From: a virus
IMG/VR virus record: IMGVR_UViG_3300025890_000088
Coordinates: 1 to 30,082 of that record
Direction: 5' to 3' (one strand)
Length of the DNA stretch: 30,082 nucleotides
The position numbers were made by a program, and so were the translations under genes. The notes under the pieces are model-generated. The model saw only the letters and a list, made by a program, of their open reading frames with translations, was not told where the DNA came from and searched no databases. Positions 13,410-20,013 of the stretch are shown piece after piece (within the stretch, counting starts at the first letter, position 1; every line of letters starts with the position of its first letter).

Positions 13410-14315
13410 ATGGGAATAATTAAAGCAATATACACACCGATCTGTGACTTGGATTTTAGTTACGAAACTCATGGTGATGGTGAACTAAATCAAAGTTTCG
13501 AGACCACTAGCTTTCGTAAGACTGTGGAGAAAGCACTGAAGTGTAAGACGTGTTTTCGTGACAGAAACAGTGCGTGGGTCTATCGTGAGAATGATAACTT
13601 CACGCTTGGCTATGTTGGGTATTCGGATATGACACACTCAGGCACAGGTGGAGACAGGTACAACGTTGTTTCTAAGAACATCGAAAACAAAAAGTACAGT
13701 TCGGGTCAATCTAACTATCATGTGGCATCTGCATTACACATGGACAAGGCTGTACGTAATGCTCAAAAGCATTTGCGCCCGTGGTCACCTGTGGAGCATA
13801 TCGCTATAAGTTTCGATGCGTTCAAGAGAGATTGGCGTGACGTAGGTTATCAAGCTGACAACGAATACAACGGCAAACTAAATGCGATGACTAATGACAT
13901 TCGAGAACGAGGTAACACGTTCAAGGAGTTGGGTCACTTGCTAACCAGTGGGTACGAGTTTCTGTACCCCAACGTACGTGTCATGATTGAGGAGATACAT
14001 ACCGCTTTGTCGGAGTTGAACGAGACTAAGAAGCGTCCAAAGATGCACAAGTTTGTCTACATACGTGAGTACTTTGGTGAGCAACAGGCGGCTAGGTTTC
14101 CAATCAATGCAGATGACTATTGGTTCGATCACAAGGCGTATCAGGCAGATCACAAACATATCCATTGGATCAATGCTGATGATCTGGACGAAAGTGAGAA
14201 ACGTAAGATCTCATCTTTGTCGTTCTTGGAGAATGGACAGTACATTGATGGTGTTGGCTTCAAGGCCGCAAGTAACTGTTACTATGTTGTGCCAGAAGAA
14301 GGGAGACAAGTATGA
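13410..14315 (+). CDS. Early protein of unknown function, 301 aa
   Basis: Not recognised. N-terminal 'CKTCFRDRNSAWVYREN' (C45, C48) and 'FTLGYVGYSDMTHSGTGGDRYNVVS' suggest a compact mixed domain; the middle is helical; the end (about 258-294: 'DLDESEKRKISSLSF...GVGFKAASNCYYVV') closely resembles the end of the 80-aa protein at 14914. AAGGAATGAACA precedes the ATG, the same initiation cassette as two other early genes. Its stop overlaps the XRE regulator start (ATGA-type), so the two are probably made together. No membrane segment. Confidence 0.82.
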   Translation: MGIIKAIYTPICDLDFSYETHGDGELNQSFETTSFRKTVEKALKCKTCFRDRNSAWVYRENDNFTLGYVGYSDMTHSGTGGDRYNVVSKNIENKKYSSGQSNYHVASALHMDKAVRNAQKHLRPWSPVEHIAISFDAFKRDWRDVGYQADNEYNGKLNAMTNDIRERGNTFKELGHLLTSGYEFLYPNVRVMIEEIHTALSELNETKKRPKMHKFVYIREYFGEQQAARFPINADDYWFDHKAYQADHKHIHWINADDLDESEKRKISSLSFLENGQYIDGVGFKAASNCYYVVPEEGRQV

Positions 14316-14767
14316 GTAGAGATATAGAAATAGTTATTAGGATAAGTATCCCCGATGAACTCGGGGATGTTATCAAGGTCGATAACAACGTGAAAGAGAA
14401 GGAAACCCCTAAATTTAGTCCAAGTAACATTCCTACTGATCTAATGGGTAAGTTAGTGTGGATGCAGTTACAGAAGGTACGTAAGGATAAGGGATACACC
14501 CAAGGCATTTTAGCTGATGCAGTTGATCTAAAACAAGTGTCTATCTCGCACGTAGAAAATGGCAGGACAATACCTTCACCTCAAGCACAGACACGTATAG
14601 CTATGGCTCTTGGTTATGAGCTAGGAGACTTGCTTGATGAAATGATGGACTCGATAGACTGGTACGCACATGAAGACGTAATCGAAGAAGAAATGAAGCA
14701 TCGTGCGAGGAGAGTACCTGCCCGATATAGACGCTACTCTCTTAGAAATGAAAGGAAAATAATATAA
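14312..14767 (+). CDS. XRE-family HTH transcription regulator, 151 aa
   Basis: A classic HTH_3 domain spans about 52-107: 'LQKVRKDKGYTQGILADAVDLKQVSISHVENGRTIPSPQAQTRIAMALGYELGDLL', where 'QVSISHVENGR' is the recognition helix region. An N-terminal ~45-residue extension and a basic, Arg-rich tail (about 130-150) flank it. It is the best candidate reader of the dispersed palindromes, one of which (14369) lies inside its own gene. Only one HTH is present, so it would need to dimerise on the symmetric site. It is coupled to the preceding gene and followed by three hairpins. It could instead be a Cro-like early regulator. Confidence 0.9.
   Translation: MSRDIEIVIRISIPDELGDVIKVDNNVKEKETPKFSPSNIPTDLMGKLVWMQLQKVRKDKGYTQGILADAVDLKQVSISHVENGRTIPSPQAQTRIAMALGYELGDLLDEMMDSIDWYAHEDVIEEEMKHRARRVPARYRRYSLRNERKII
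14369..14386. promoter_or_regulatory. Dispersed palindrome, site 8 (inside the XRE gene)
   Basis: GTTATCAAGGTCGATAAC: 6-bp perfect arms GTTATC/GATAAC, inside the regulator gene near its start (codes VIKVDN). A separate hairpin CCCCGA-TGAAC-TCGGGG (14350-14366) sits just before it. Confidence 0.58.
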
Positions 14768-14775
14768 AAGAATAA

Positions 14776-14808
14776 GGGGTGCAGTAGACATCACTCTAAC
14801 TGCACCCC
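14776..14808 (+). other. Hairpin 1 of a three-hairpin cluster
   Basis: Perfect 10-bp stem GGGGTGCAGT (14776-14785) with ACTGCACCCC (14799-14808) and a 13-base loop, 8 bases after the XRE stop. There is no T-run behind it, so it is not a classic terminator. Confidence 0.7.
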
Positions 14809-14824
14809 CCATCGTTCCACTTAT

Positions 14825-14867
14825 TTTGTGTGATGCAAAGCAAAAAGAAAAAGAAACATCACACAAA
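14825..14867 (+). other. Hairpin 2 of a three-hairpin cluster
   Basis: Perfect 11-bp stem TTTGTGTGATG (14825-14835) with CATCACACAAA (14857-14867). The 21-base loop is almost pure purine (A/G). Confidence 0.7.
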
Positions 14868-14872
14868 TTATT

Positions 14873-14905
14873 TATAGGTTGTAATTAAGTATCAGTCAAC
14901 CTATA
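14873..14905 (+). other. Hairpin 3 of a three-hairpin cluster, possible weak terminator
   Basis: Perfect 9-bp stem TATAGGTTG (14873-14881) with CAACCTATA (14897-14905) and a 15-base loop, followed by TTTTA. It ends 8 bases before the 80-aa gene start and could hide or shape its initiation region. Confidence 0.65.
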
Positions 14906-14913
14906 TTTTACGC

Positions 14914-15156
14914 ATGAATGAAACATATCGCGTAAAGATAAACCCAGACAACTCTACGTTCGAAATTACAAGTTTAGATATATTTACTCTTGAAATTGAC
15001 ATTTCGGGGGTATATATGTCAGAAACTGATTTGCCTGATTGGGCAAGAAGAAAACTGTCGGCACTCTCATTCTGTGATTGGGATAAAAGATCGACAGGTT
15101 CTATAGTTGGTGTTGGGAAGCGTATTAATGAACATACATTTTGGATATACAATTAA
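14914..15156 (+). CDS. Small early protein sharing a C-terminal domain with the 301-aa protein, 80 aa
   Basis: The first half is strand-rich ('YRVKINPDNSTFEITSLDIFTLEIDISGVYM'); the second half (39-79) reads 'DLPDWARRKLSALSF...GVGKRINEHTFWIY', matching 'DLDESEKRKISSLSF...GVGFKAASNCYYVV' in the 301-aa protein. The shared domain supports it as a real gene although no ribosome site is visible before the ATG; hairpin 3 lies immediately upstream. Function unknown. Confidence 0.72.
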   Translation: MNETYRVKINPDNSTFEITSLDIFTLEIDISGVYMSETDLPDWARRKLSALSFCDWDKRSTGSIVGVGKRINEHTFWIYN

Positions 15157-15165
15157 TTACCCTGT

Positions 15166-15183
15166 GTTATTATTGATAATAAC
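15166..15183. promoter_or_regulatory. Dispersed palindrome, site 9 (putative operator)
   Basis: GTTATTATTGATAATAAC, 9 bases after the stop of the 80-aa gene. An in-frame ATG for the next gene lies 2 bases downstream. Confidence 0.72.
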
Positions 15184-15308
15184 CGATGCCAGTTTTTTTG
15201 ATAGCCCCAGACAGCGGTGGGCGGGTTTTTTGCAAAGGTTGTTTTTCCCGAAAACACTGTCAGTGCGGAGAGTCGAATTGGTTTGTTCATTATCGAGGAG
15301 ACCGCACA

Positions 15309-15977
15309 ATGAATAGTTTACGTAAACAGCTTGAAGACGAAGAACAAGGGTTACGTAATATACGTGCTAGAAGATGGCATAAACCTACAAAAAAAAGTAG
15401 GCCATACCATTCGATACCTTTCGTAACTAACAAAGAACTACAAGACTGGGATGACATAGATCTGGATATAGTGGACGAGTTTACTTCGTCAGCAATAGTA
15501 GACAAGAACTTTGATAGTATTGGTGAAGAAGAGATAAGCAATATTGTTGCCTCTCTGAAGTCTGGCTTAGATGTGTCTGTGTGTGACAATGCTTTCACGA
15601 TACCGGCGAACGCACCTATCGCAGATGTAGAGGTCTCTGTAGGTAAAAGACGTAACTACGAGAAGAAGTTAGTCAACGTCATATCTGCCGCTCATGCCAA
15701 AGGTGTAGAAGAATGGCAGAAGCGAAGACCGTTCGTAATTTTACAGAAGCGTTTGAACAGGGATAAGCAGTACGCGTTTCGTCAATTCCCCGACAAAGAT
15801 AAAAGGAGAGCAACAGGTATGAAGTATGCACTTATTATGAGCAACGTGCCTTTGGGTAAAGAGGGTAACACAGTTTTGTATTTCCATACACTAAAAGAAG
15901 CTAGGGAAAAGATGCGTGAGTTTATAGCAGACTATGGGTATGAACAGAAACATTTAGAAGTAATGAAAGCTGTGTGA
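15309..15977 (+). CDS. Early protein of unknown function, 222 aa (possible Cys-rich extension)
   Basis: GAGGAG 7 bases before the ATG at 15309 favours this start. The frame is open back to another ATG at 15186, which would add 41 residues with a possible zinc knuckle ('FCKGCFSRKHCQCGE': C-x2-C-x5-C-x-C) but has no ribosome site. The main protein has a basic N-terminus ('NIRARRWHKPTKKSRPYHS'), an acidic middle, and a basic C-terminal half with 'RPFVILQKRLNRDKQYAFRQFPDKD'. No family is recognised. It sits at the head of the nuclease/polymerase gene run, so a DNA-related role is possible but unproven. Confidence 0.75.
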   Translation: MNSLRKQLEDEEQGLRNIRARRWHKPTKKSRPYHSIPFVTNKELQDWDDIDLDIVDEFTSSAIVDKNFDSIGEEEISNIVASLKSGLDVSVCDNAFTIPANAPIADVEVSVGKRRNYEKKLVNVISAAHAKGVEEWQKRRPFVILQKRLNRDKQYAFRQFPDKDKRRATGMKYALIMSNVPLGKEGNTVLYFHTLKEAREKMREFIADYGYEQKHLEVMKAV

Positions 15978-15984
15978 GGGTAAG

Positions 15985-16326
15985 ATGGGTGTAAGGTATA
16001 TTGATAAAAATGGTGAGGTAAGATCGATGGCTAATCCCTATTCAAACGCCATCTACGAAATACTGAGGAAACAGAATAGAATTTTATATGAAGTAACTAG
16101 TGAGATACCCATGAGTAAAATAAAAGGAAGATGGGCTGATATAGTTGAGAAGATGTCTGTGGAAGATAGCGTACTGGTTGCTTCGCGGGCCGAGGCTCAA
16201 GGATTACAACACGCCATACATAGACGTTACTGGACACCAAAAATAGGTGGAACTAAGGTCGCCCATAATAAAGTGTCACGATCTAGAAAAGAAGGCGAAG
16301 GTTTTCGAGTGTGGAGATTACAATGA
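15985..16326 (+). CDS. Small phage protein ending in RVWR, 113 aa
   Basis: GAGGG lies just before the ATG. The end, 'EDSVLVASRAEAQGLQHAIHRRYW...SRSRKEGEGFRVWRL', follows a pattern seen in short phage proteins: a strand 'SVLV', a helix carrying positive residues, then a final strand 'GxRVWR'. The 75-aa protein at 25624 ends in the same way, so both may share one small domain. Many basic residues suggest nucleic acid binding. Its stop overlaps the VRR-NUC start (ATGA). Confidence 0.75.
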   Translation: MGVRYIDKNGEVRSMANPYSNAIYEILRKQNRILYEVTSEIPMSKIKGRWADIVEKMSVEDSVLVASRAEAQGLQHAIHRRYWTPKIGGTKVAHNKVSRSRKEGEGFRVWRLQ

Positions 16327-16655
16327 CACCAGAAGCAAAAGTAAAACGTAGAGTTACGAACAAGTTAAAAGAAATGGGTGCGTACTATTTCTTTCCGATG
16401 ACAGGTGGGTATGGACGTAGCGGTGTACCCGATATCATTGGATGCTACAGAGGTAGGTTCTTTGGTATTGAAACAAAAGCGGGAAATAATAAACCCACAG
16501 CGTTACAGATGAAGAACCTGAAAGATATTGATAGTCAGGGAGGGATAGCTCTGGTTATAAATGAAGATAATCTATCCAGTATAACTGAACTATTGAGGGA
16601 AGATGATGCAGAGCTTAACGAAAGAAGAGGAAGCAGAGTTACAGTTTCTACGTAA
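16323..16655 (+). CDS. VRR-NUC family nuclease, 110 aa
   Basis: A compact PD-(D/E)XK-type nuclease: basic helix 'PEAKVKRRVTNKLKEMGAYYFFP', then 'GRSGVPDIIGCYRGRFFGIETKAG' carrying G34-V-P-D37 and the catalytic E50-x-K52, followed by a conserved Gln helix ('TALQMKNLKDID', Q62) and 'GGIALVINEDN'. Stand-alone phage VRR-NUC proteins of this size are usually annotated as Holliday-junction or branched-DNA nucleases. The ATG overlaps the previous stop and has GGAG upstream; an in-frame GTG four codons earlier is less likely. A degenerate palindrome-like stretch (16554-16571) encodes VINEDN. Confidence 0.92.
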   Translation: MTPEAKVKRRVTNKLKEMGAYYFFPMTGGYGRSGVPDIIGCYRGRFFGIETKAGNNKPTALQMKNLKDIDSQGGIALVINEDNLSSITELLREDDAELNERRGSRVTVST

Positions 16656-16794
16656 CGAAGCTAATAAATATGAAGTAGAAAGTAATAGGTTGGATAGTCA
16701 TCCAAACGTCAAAAACGATCTAGCAAGAGCAAGACGTGAATTGAAAAAATATACAAAGAAACTGCAAGAAGCAGGAAGACACATATACTGTTAA
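16603..16794 (+). CDS. Small coiled-coil protein, 63 aa
   Basis: Starts within the VRR-NUC gene (53-base overlap) at ATGATG with GAGGGA just before it. The whole protein is a charged helix pair ('TKEEEAELQFLRNEANKYEVESNRL' and 'DLARARRELKKYTKKLQEAG'), a style common to short phage early proteins. Function unknown. Either of the two adjacent ATGs could be used. Confidence 0.7.
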   Translation: MMQSLTKEEEAELQFLRNEANKYEVESNRLDSHPNVKNDLARARRELKKYTKKLQEAGRHIYC

Positions 16795-16806
16795 TGGGAG
16801 ACAAGT

Positions 16807-17238
16807 ATGGGTAAGAAACAAGAAAAGGCGTGGAAGTATTTACTTCTAAACAAAAGCGCGACAGCTAAAGAGTTAGCCGAGGCCGTGGGTATATCTTACA
16901 CTTATGCGCTGAGTATTAAAAAACGAATTGGAACACCGCAAGAAATATTAGATGCGCCAGATAAATTAACTAGGTCCGATGTACTGGATACAGCAAAGAA
17001 TTTAGTCAACGGAGATAGAGCCGAACAGCATGGCGATGCCGAGAACAACTTTGTACTCATGGCGGCATACTGGAACGCGCACCTTGGACTTAGAGATTTT
17101 ATATCTGTTGATGACGTACCGATCATGTTGGCCTTGATGAAAGTAGCGAGGTTACACGGTGACGGCACAAAGAACATAGACAACTATGTAGATGTCTGTG
17201 GGTATATGTCTTTGGGCGGTGAGATTTCTCAACTGTGA
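16807..17238 (+). CDS. HTH plus DUF6378-like protein, 143 aa
   Basis: Residues 17-41 ('SATAKELAEAVGISYTYALSIKKRI') form a helix-turn-helix. Residues about 57-143 ('DVLDTAKNLVNGDRAEQHGDAENNF...VPIMLALMKVARLHGDGTKNIDNYVDVCGYMSLG') match from memory the phage DUF6378 family, a small all-helical domain with conserved GDR, HGD and DNYVD motifs that resembles MazG-type folds. Its activity is not established. GGGAG lies before the ATG and the stop overlaps the DNA polymerase GTG. The fused HTH is an unusual addition and makes DNA binding plausible. Confidence 0.8.
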   Translation: MGKKQEKAWKYLLLNKSATAKELAEAVGISYTYALSIKKRIGTPQEILDAPDKLTRSDVLDTAKNLVNGDRAEQHGDAENNFVLMAAYWNAHLGLRDFISVDDVPIMLALMKVARLHGDGTKNIDNYVDVCGYMSLGGEISQL

Positions 17239-19058
17239 ACTTTGTAACTCTAGACTTCGAAACTTATTACGACAGAGAATACTCGTTACGCAAGTTAACG
17301 ACTGAAGAATACGTGCGTGATAAAAGGTTCGAGGTCATAGGGCTTGCAATAAAGATAGGTGACAGACCTACGTTTTGGATAGAGGGTGCTGCACGAGTCA
17401 AGAGTTTCCTAACAGAAGCAGACTTCTCTGGGTGCGCCATCCTCTGTCACAACACGATGTTTGACGGTGCGATATTGGACTGGTTATATGATGTACGTCC
17501 AAAAGTTTGGCTTGATACCCTGTGTATGGCGAGAGCATTACATGGTGTAGATCAAAGTGTATCGCTAAAAAACGTAGCCGAAAGGTATGGTGTTGGAGTC
17601 AAAGGTACAGAAATACAGAACACAATGGGTAAACATATAGATGACTTCACTACCGAGGAGTTATCTCGATTTGCTGACTATGCTATAAACGATGTTGATC
17701 TAACGTATGACATATTCAAGCTGATGTTACCTAACTTTCCCCAACAAGAATTAGAACTAATAGACGTTACATTAAGAATGTATATAGAGCCAACGCTACG
17801 TCTTGATTTGGCTGGGCTACAAGAACATCTTACTGAGACACGTTCACGTAAGGAGGCGTTATTGGAAGGAGCAGGAGTAGCGAAAGAGGAGTTGATGTCC
17901 AACCCCAAGTTTGCCGCACTGCTGATAAGTCTCGGTGTAGAACCGCCCATGAAAGTAAGTCCAACCACAGGCAAAGCAACATTTGCATTTGCAAAATCAG
18001 ATGAAGGGTTCAAGGCGTTAGCAGAACATGAGAGCGATAAGGTTCAATCCCTAGTTGCCGCTCGACTGGGTACTAAAAGCACTTTGGAAGAAACACGTAC
18101 AGAGAGGTTTATCTCTATTGCAAAACGCGGGCTGCTCCCTGTACCCGTCCGTTACTATGCCGCACATACAGGGAGATGGGGTGGAGATGATAAGATAAAT
18201 CTACAGAATCTACCAAGTCGCGGTGTCAATGGTAAGAAACTAAAGAAGAGTATTATAGCGCCAGTTGGTCATACTCTTATAGATGCAGACAGTTCTCAGA
18301 TTGAAGCGCGAGTGTTAGCTTGGCTGTCCGAGCAGGACGACTTGGTTGATCAGTTCGCCAACGGTGAAGATGTCTACATAAAGATGGCTAGTTCCATTTA
18401 CGCCGTCCCCGAAGACCAAGTTACCAAAGACCAGAGATTTGTAGGAAAGACCACGATCTTGGGAGCGGGATACGGTATGGGGTATGTGAAGTTCGGAGCG
18501 CAACTCAAGACCTTTGGGTATGAAGTACCCGAGGCGGAGGCGAAGCGGATTATATCTGTATACAGAGAGACGTATCCATTCATTGGAGATTTGTGGCAAG
18601 CGGCAAACAGGTGCATAAAAGAAATGCACAGTGGCAATTTGTTCAGGTTTGGTCGGTCTGGAGTGCTTGACGTTAACGTATCTTCCCGGGCAATCGTTTT
18701 GCCATCACAGCTAGAGATGTCTTACACTGATCTAGATGCTACTACGGAAGGCGGGCGAACTGAGTACCATTATAAAACACGCCAAGGTCGTACTAGAATA
18801 TACGGTGGCAAGGTAGTCGAGAATGTATGCCAAGCTATTGCTCGTTGTATTATAGGGCATCAAATGTTACAAATAGCTAAAAAATATAGAGTAGTATTAA
18901 CCGTCCATGATAGTATCGTATGTTGCGTACCTAACCAGCTCGCAGCAGAAGCACGGGAATATATAGAGAGCTGTATGCGTACGACACCTGATTGGGCCGC
19001 AGGTCTACCTATCGATTGCGAAAGCGGTATAGGTAAGAGTTATGGAGATTGCGAATAA
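17235..19058 (+). CDS. polA: DNA polymerase, family A, with 3'-5' exonuclease, 607 aa
   Basis: The phage replicative polymerase. Proofreading domain: 'TLDFETYYD' with D7/E9, 'CHNTMFDG' (D77) and 'DYAINDVDLTYDIF'. Polymerase domain: motif A 'DADSSQIEARVLAWL' (D350, D352), motif B 'RFVGKTTILGAGYGMG' (R401, K405, Y413) and motif C 'LTVHDSIV' (H558, D559). No 5'-3' exonuclease domain, as usual in phages. The position equal to Phe762 of E. coli Pol I is Leu (L409). Starts with GTG overlapping the previous stop; its own stop overlaps the next ATG. Core of the replication module. Confidence 0.96.
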   Translation: MNFVTLDFETYYDREYSLRKLTTEEYVRDKRFEVIGLAIKIGDRPTFWIEGAARVKSFLTEADFSGCAILCHNTMFDGAILDWLYDVRPKVWLDTLCMARALHGVDQSVSLKNVAERYGVGVKGTEIQNTMGKHIDDFTTEELSRFADYAINDVDLTYDIFKLMLPNFPQQELELIDVTLRMYIEPTLRLDLAGLQEHLTETRSRKEALLEGAGVAKEELMSNPKFAALLISLGVEPPMKVSPTTGKATFAFAKSDEGFKALAEHESDKVQSLVAARLGTKSTLEETRTERFISIAKRGLLPVPVRYYAAHTGRWGGDDKINLQNLPSRGVNGKKLKKSIIAPVGHTLIDADSSQIEARVLAWLSEQDDLVDQFANGEDVYIKMASSIYAVPEDQVTKDQRFVGKTTILGAGYGMGYVKFGAQLKTFGYEVPEAEAKRIISVYRETYPFIGDLWQAANRCIKEMHSGNLFRFGRSGVLDVNVSSRAIVLPSQLEMSYTDLDATTEGGRTEYHYKTRQGRTRIYGGKVVENVCQAIARCIIGHQMLQIAKKYRVVLTVHDSIVCCVPNQLAAEAREYIESCMRTTPDWAAGLPIDCESGIGKSYGDCE

Positions 19059-19723
19059 TGGCATCTTGGTCGTTTAGTAGATTAAAGTCTTTCGAGACTT
19101 GCCCCAAACAGTTTTATCATGTGACTGTATTGAAGGAACATCCTGTCGTTGAAACAGATGCAATGTTGTATGGAACTGCAATGCACAAAGCGGCAGAAGA
19201 TTACATTGGAGAAGACAAGCCACTCCCAGAGAAGTTTATGTACGTTAAAGGAACATTGGACGAGCTGTTGGGGATTAGAGGTAATAAGTTAACTGAGCAA
19301 AAGTTAGGACTTACCAAGGAGTTGAAACCTTGTGGGTTCAGAGACAAAGATGTCTGGTTCCGTGGTATCGTAGACCTTGCGATTATAGACACACTGGCAG
19401 AGCGAGCGTGGATCGTAGATTATAAGACAGGCAAGTCTACAAGATATGCTGATAAGGGTCAGCTTGAGCTTATGGCTCTAAGTATTTTTAAAAAATTTCC
19501 AGAGATAAAACATATTAATGCGGCACTGTTGTTTGTCGTTGCTAACGAAATAATAGAAGCCGAATACAAAATAGAGAACAGTTTTAGTTTGTGGGGGAAA
19601 TGGTTAAAGAAGTATGCTAGAATGGAAAAAGCATATGAGACAGATGTATGGAACCCGAGACCTTCAGGGCTGTGTTACCATCACTGCCCCGTACTAGAAT
19701 GTGTCCACAACGGAAGGAACTAA
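19058..19723 (+). CDS. PD-(D/E)XK nuclease, RecB/Cas4-like, 221 aa
   Basis: Motifs: 'GTAMHKAAEDYI' (H43), 'FRGIVDLAII' (D106), 'WIVDYKTGK' (D121, K123) and the Gln helix 'KGQLELMALSIF' (Q135). One N-terminal cysteine ('FETCPKQFYH', C15) and three near the end (C206, C210, C215) match the spacing idea of the iron-sulfur clusters in Cas4/AddB-type nucleases. There is no helicase domain, so it is a stand-alone exonuclease, probably used in recombination or DNA processing. The ATG at 19058 overlaps the polymerase stop (TAATG) and is preferred to a TTG three codons earlier. Confidence 0.9.
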   Translation: MASWSFSRLKSFETCPKQFYHVTVLKEHPVVETDAMLYGTAMHKAAEDYIGEDKPLPEKFMYVKGTLDELLGIRGNKLTEQKLGLTKELKPCGFRDKDVWFRGIVDLAIIDTLAERAWIVDYKTGKSTRYADKGQLELMALSIFKKFPEIKHINAALLFVVANEIIEAEYKIENSFSLWGKWLKKYARMEKAYETDVWNPRPSGLCYHHCPVLECVHNGRN

Positions 19724-19725
19724 TC

Positions 19726-19983
19726 ATGCCTTACAAAAATAAACCACGACCATATAAGAAAGAGTACAAACAACAGAGAGCCAGAGGCGAACATGAGGAC
19801 CGGATGGAACGCCAACGTGCAAGGAGAAGTCTGGATAAGAAAAGAGTAAATCGTAAAGGCAAAGATATTGCACACAAAAAAGCATTAAGCAGAGGCGGCT
19901 CAAATAAAGACGGTTACACTCTACAAAGCCCAAAGAAAAATAGAGCCGCAGGTGGGCGTATGAGTAAGCCAAAAAAGAAGTAA
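19726..19983 (+). CDS. Very basic small protein with HNH-like tail, 85 aa
   Basis: AAGGA before the ATG at 19726 sets the start. About 40% of residues are Lys or Arg. The C-terminal part 'GKDIAHKKALSRGGSNKDGYTLQSPKKNRAAGG' keeps the spacing of an HNH/McrA-type fold ('H...LS.GGSN...L....NR'), but the first histidine pair and zinc cysteines are missing, so catalysis is doubtful. A DNA-binding structural protein or a degenerate nuclease domain is likely. An 18-bp palindrome begins at the base after its stop codon. Confidence 0.78.
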   Translation: MPYKNKPRPYKKEYKQQRARGEHEDRMERQRARRSLDKKRVNRKGKDIAHKKALSRGGSNKDGYTLQSPKKNRAAGGRMSKPKKK

Positions 19984-20001
19984 GTTATTATTGATAATAA
20001 C
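19984..20001. promoter_or_regulatory. Dispersed palindrome, site 10 (putative operator)
   Basis: GTTATTATTGATAATAAC, immediately after the previous stop codon and directly before the AAGGAG of the helicase gene. Last copy in the window. Confidence 0.73.
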
Positions 20002-20013
20002 AAGGAGAACAAA

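Noticed and set aside
13857-13873. GTTATCAAGCTGACAAC as another palindrome copy
   Set aside because: 17 bases instead of 18, right end ACAAC instead of ATAAC, and a different reading phase.
14996-15024. TTGACA inside the 80-aa gene as a promoter -35
   Set aside because: The only TATATA lies 9 bases downstream, too close for a sigma70 promoter, and nothing fits at 16-18 bases.
16554-16571. Eleventh palindrome copy (GTTATAAATGAAGATAAT)
   Set aside because: It encodes VINEDN like the coding copies, but the right end is ATAAT and the inner arms do not pair; kept out of the count as probably chance or decayed.
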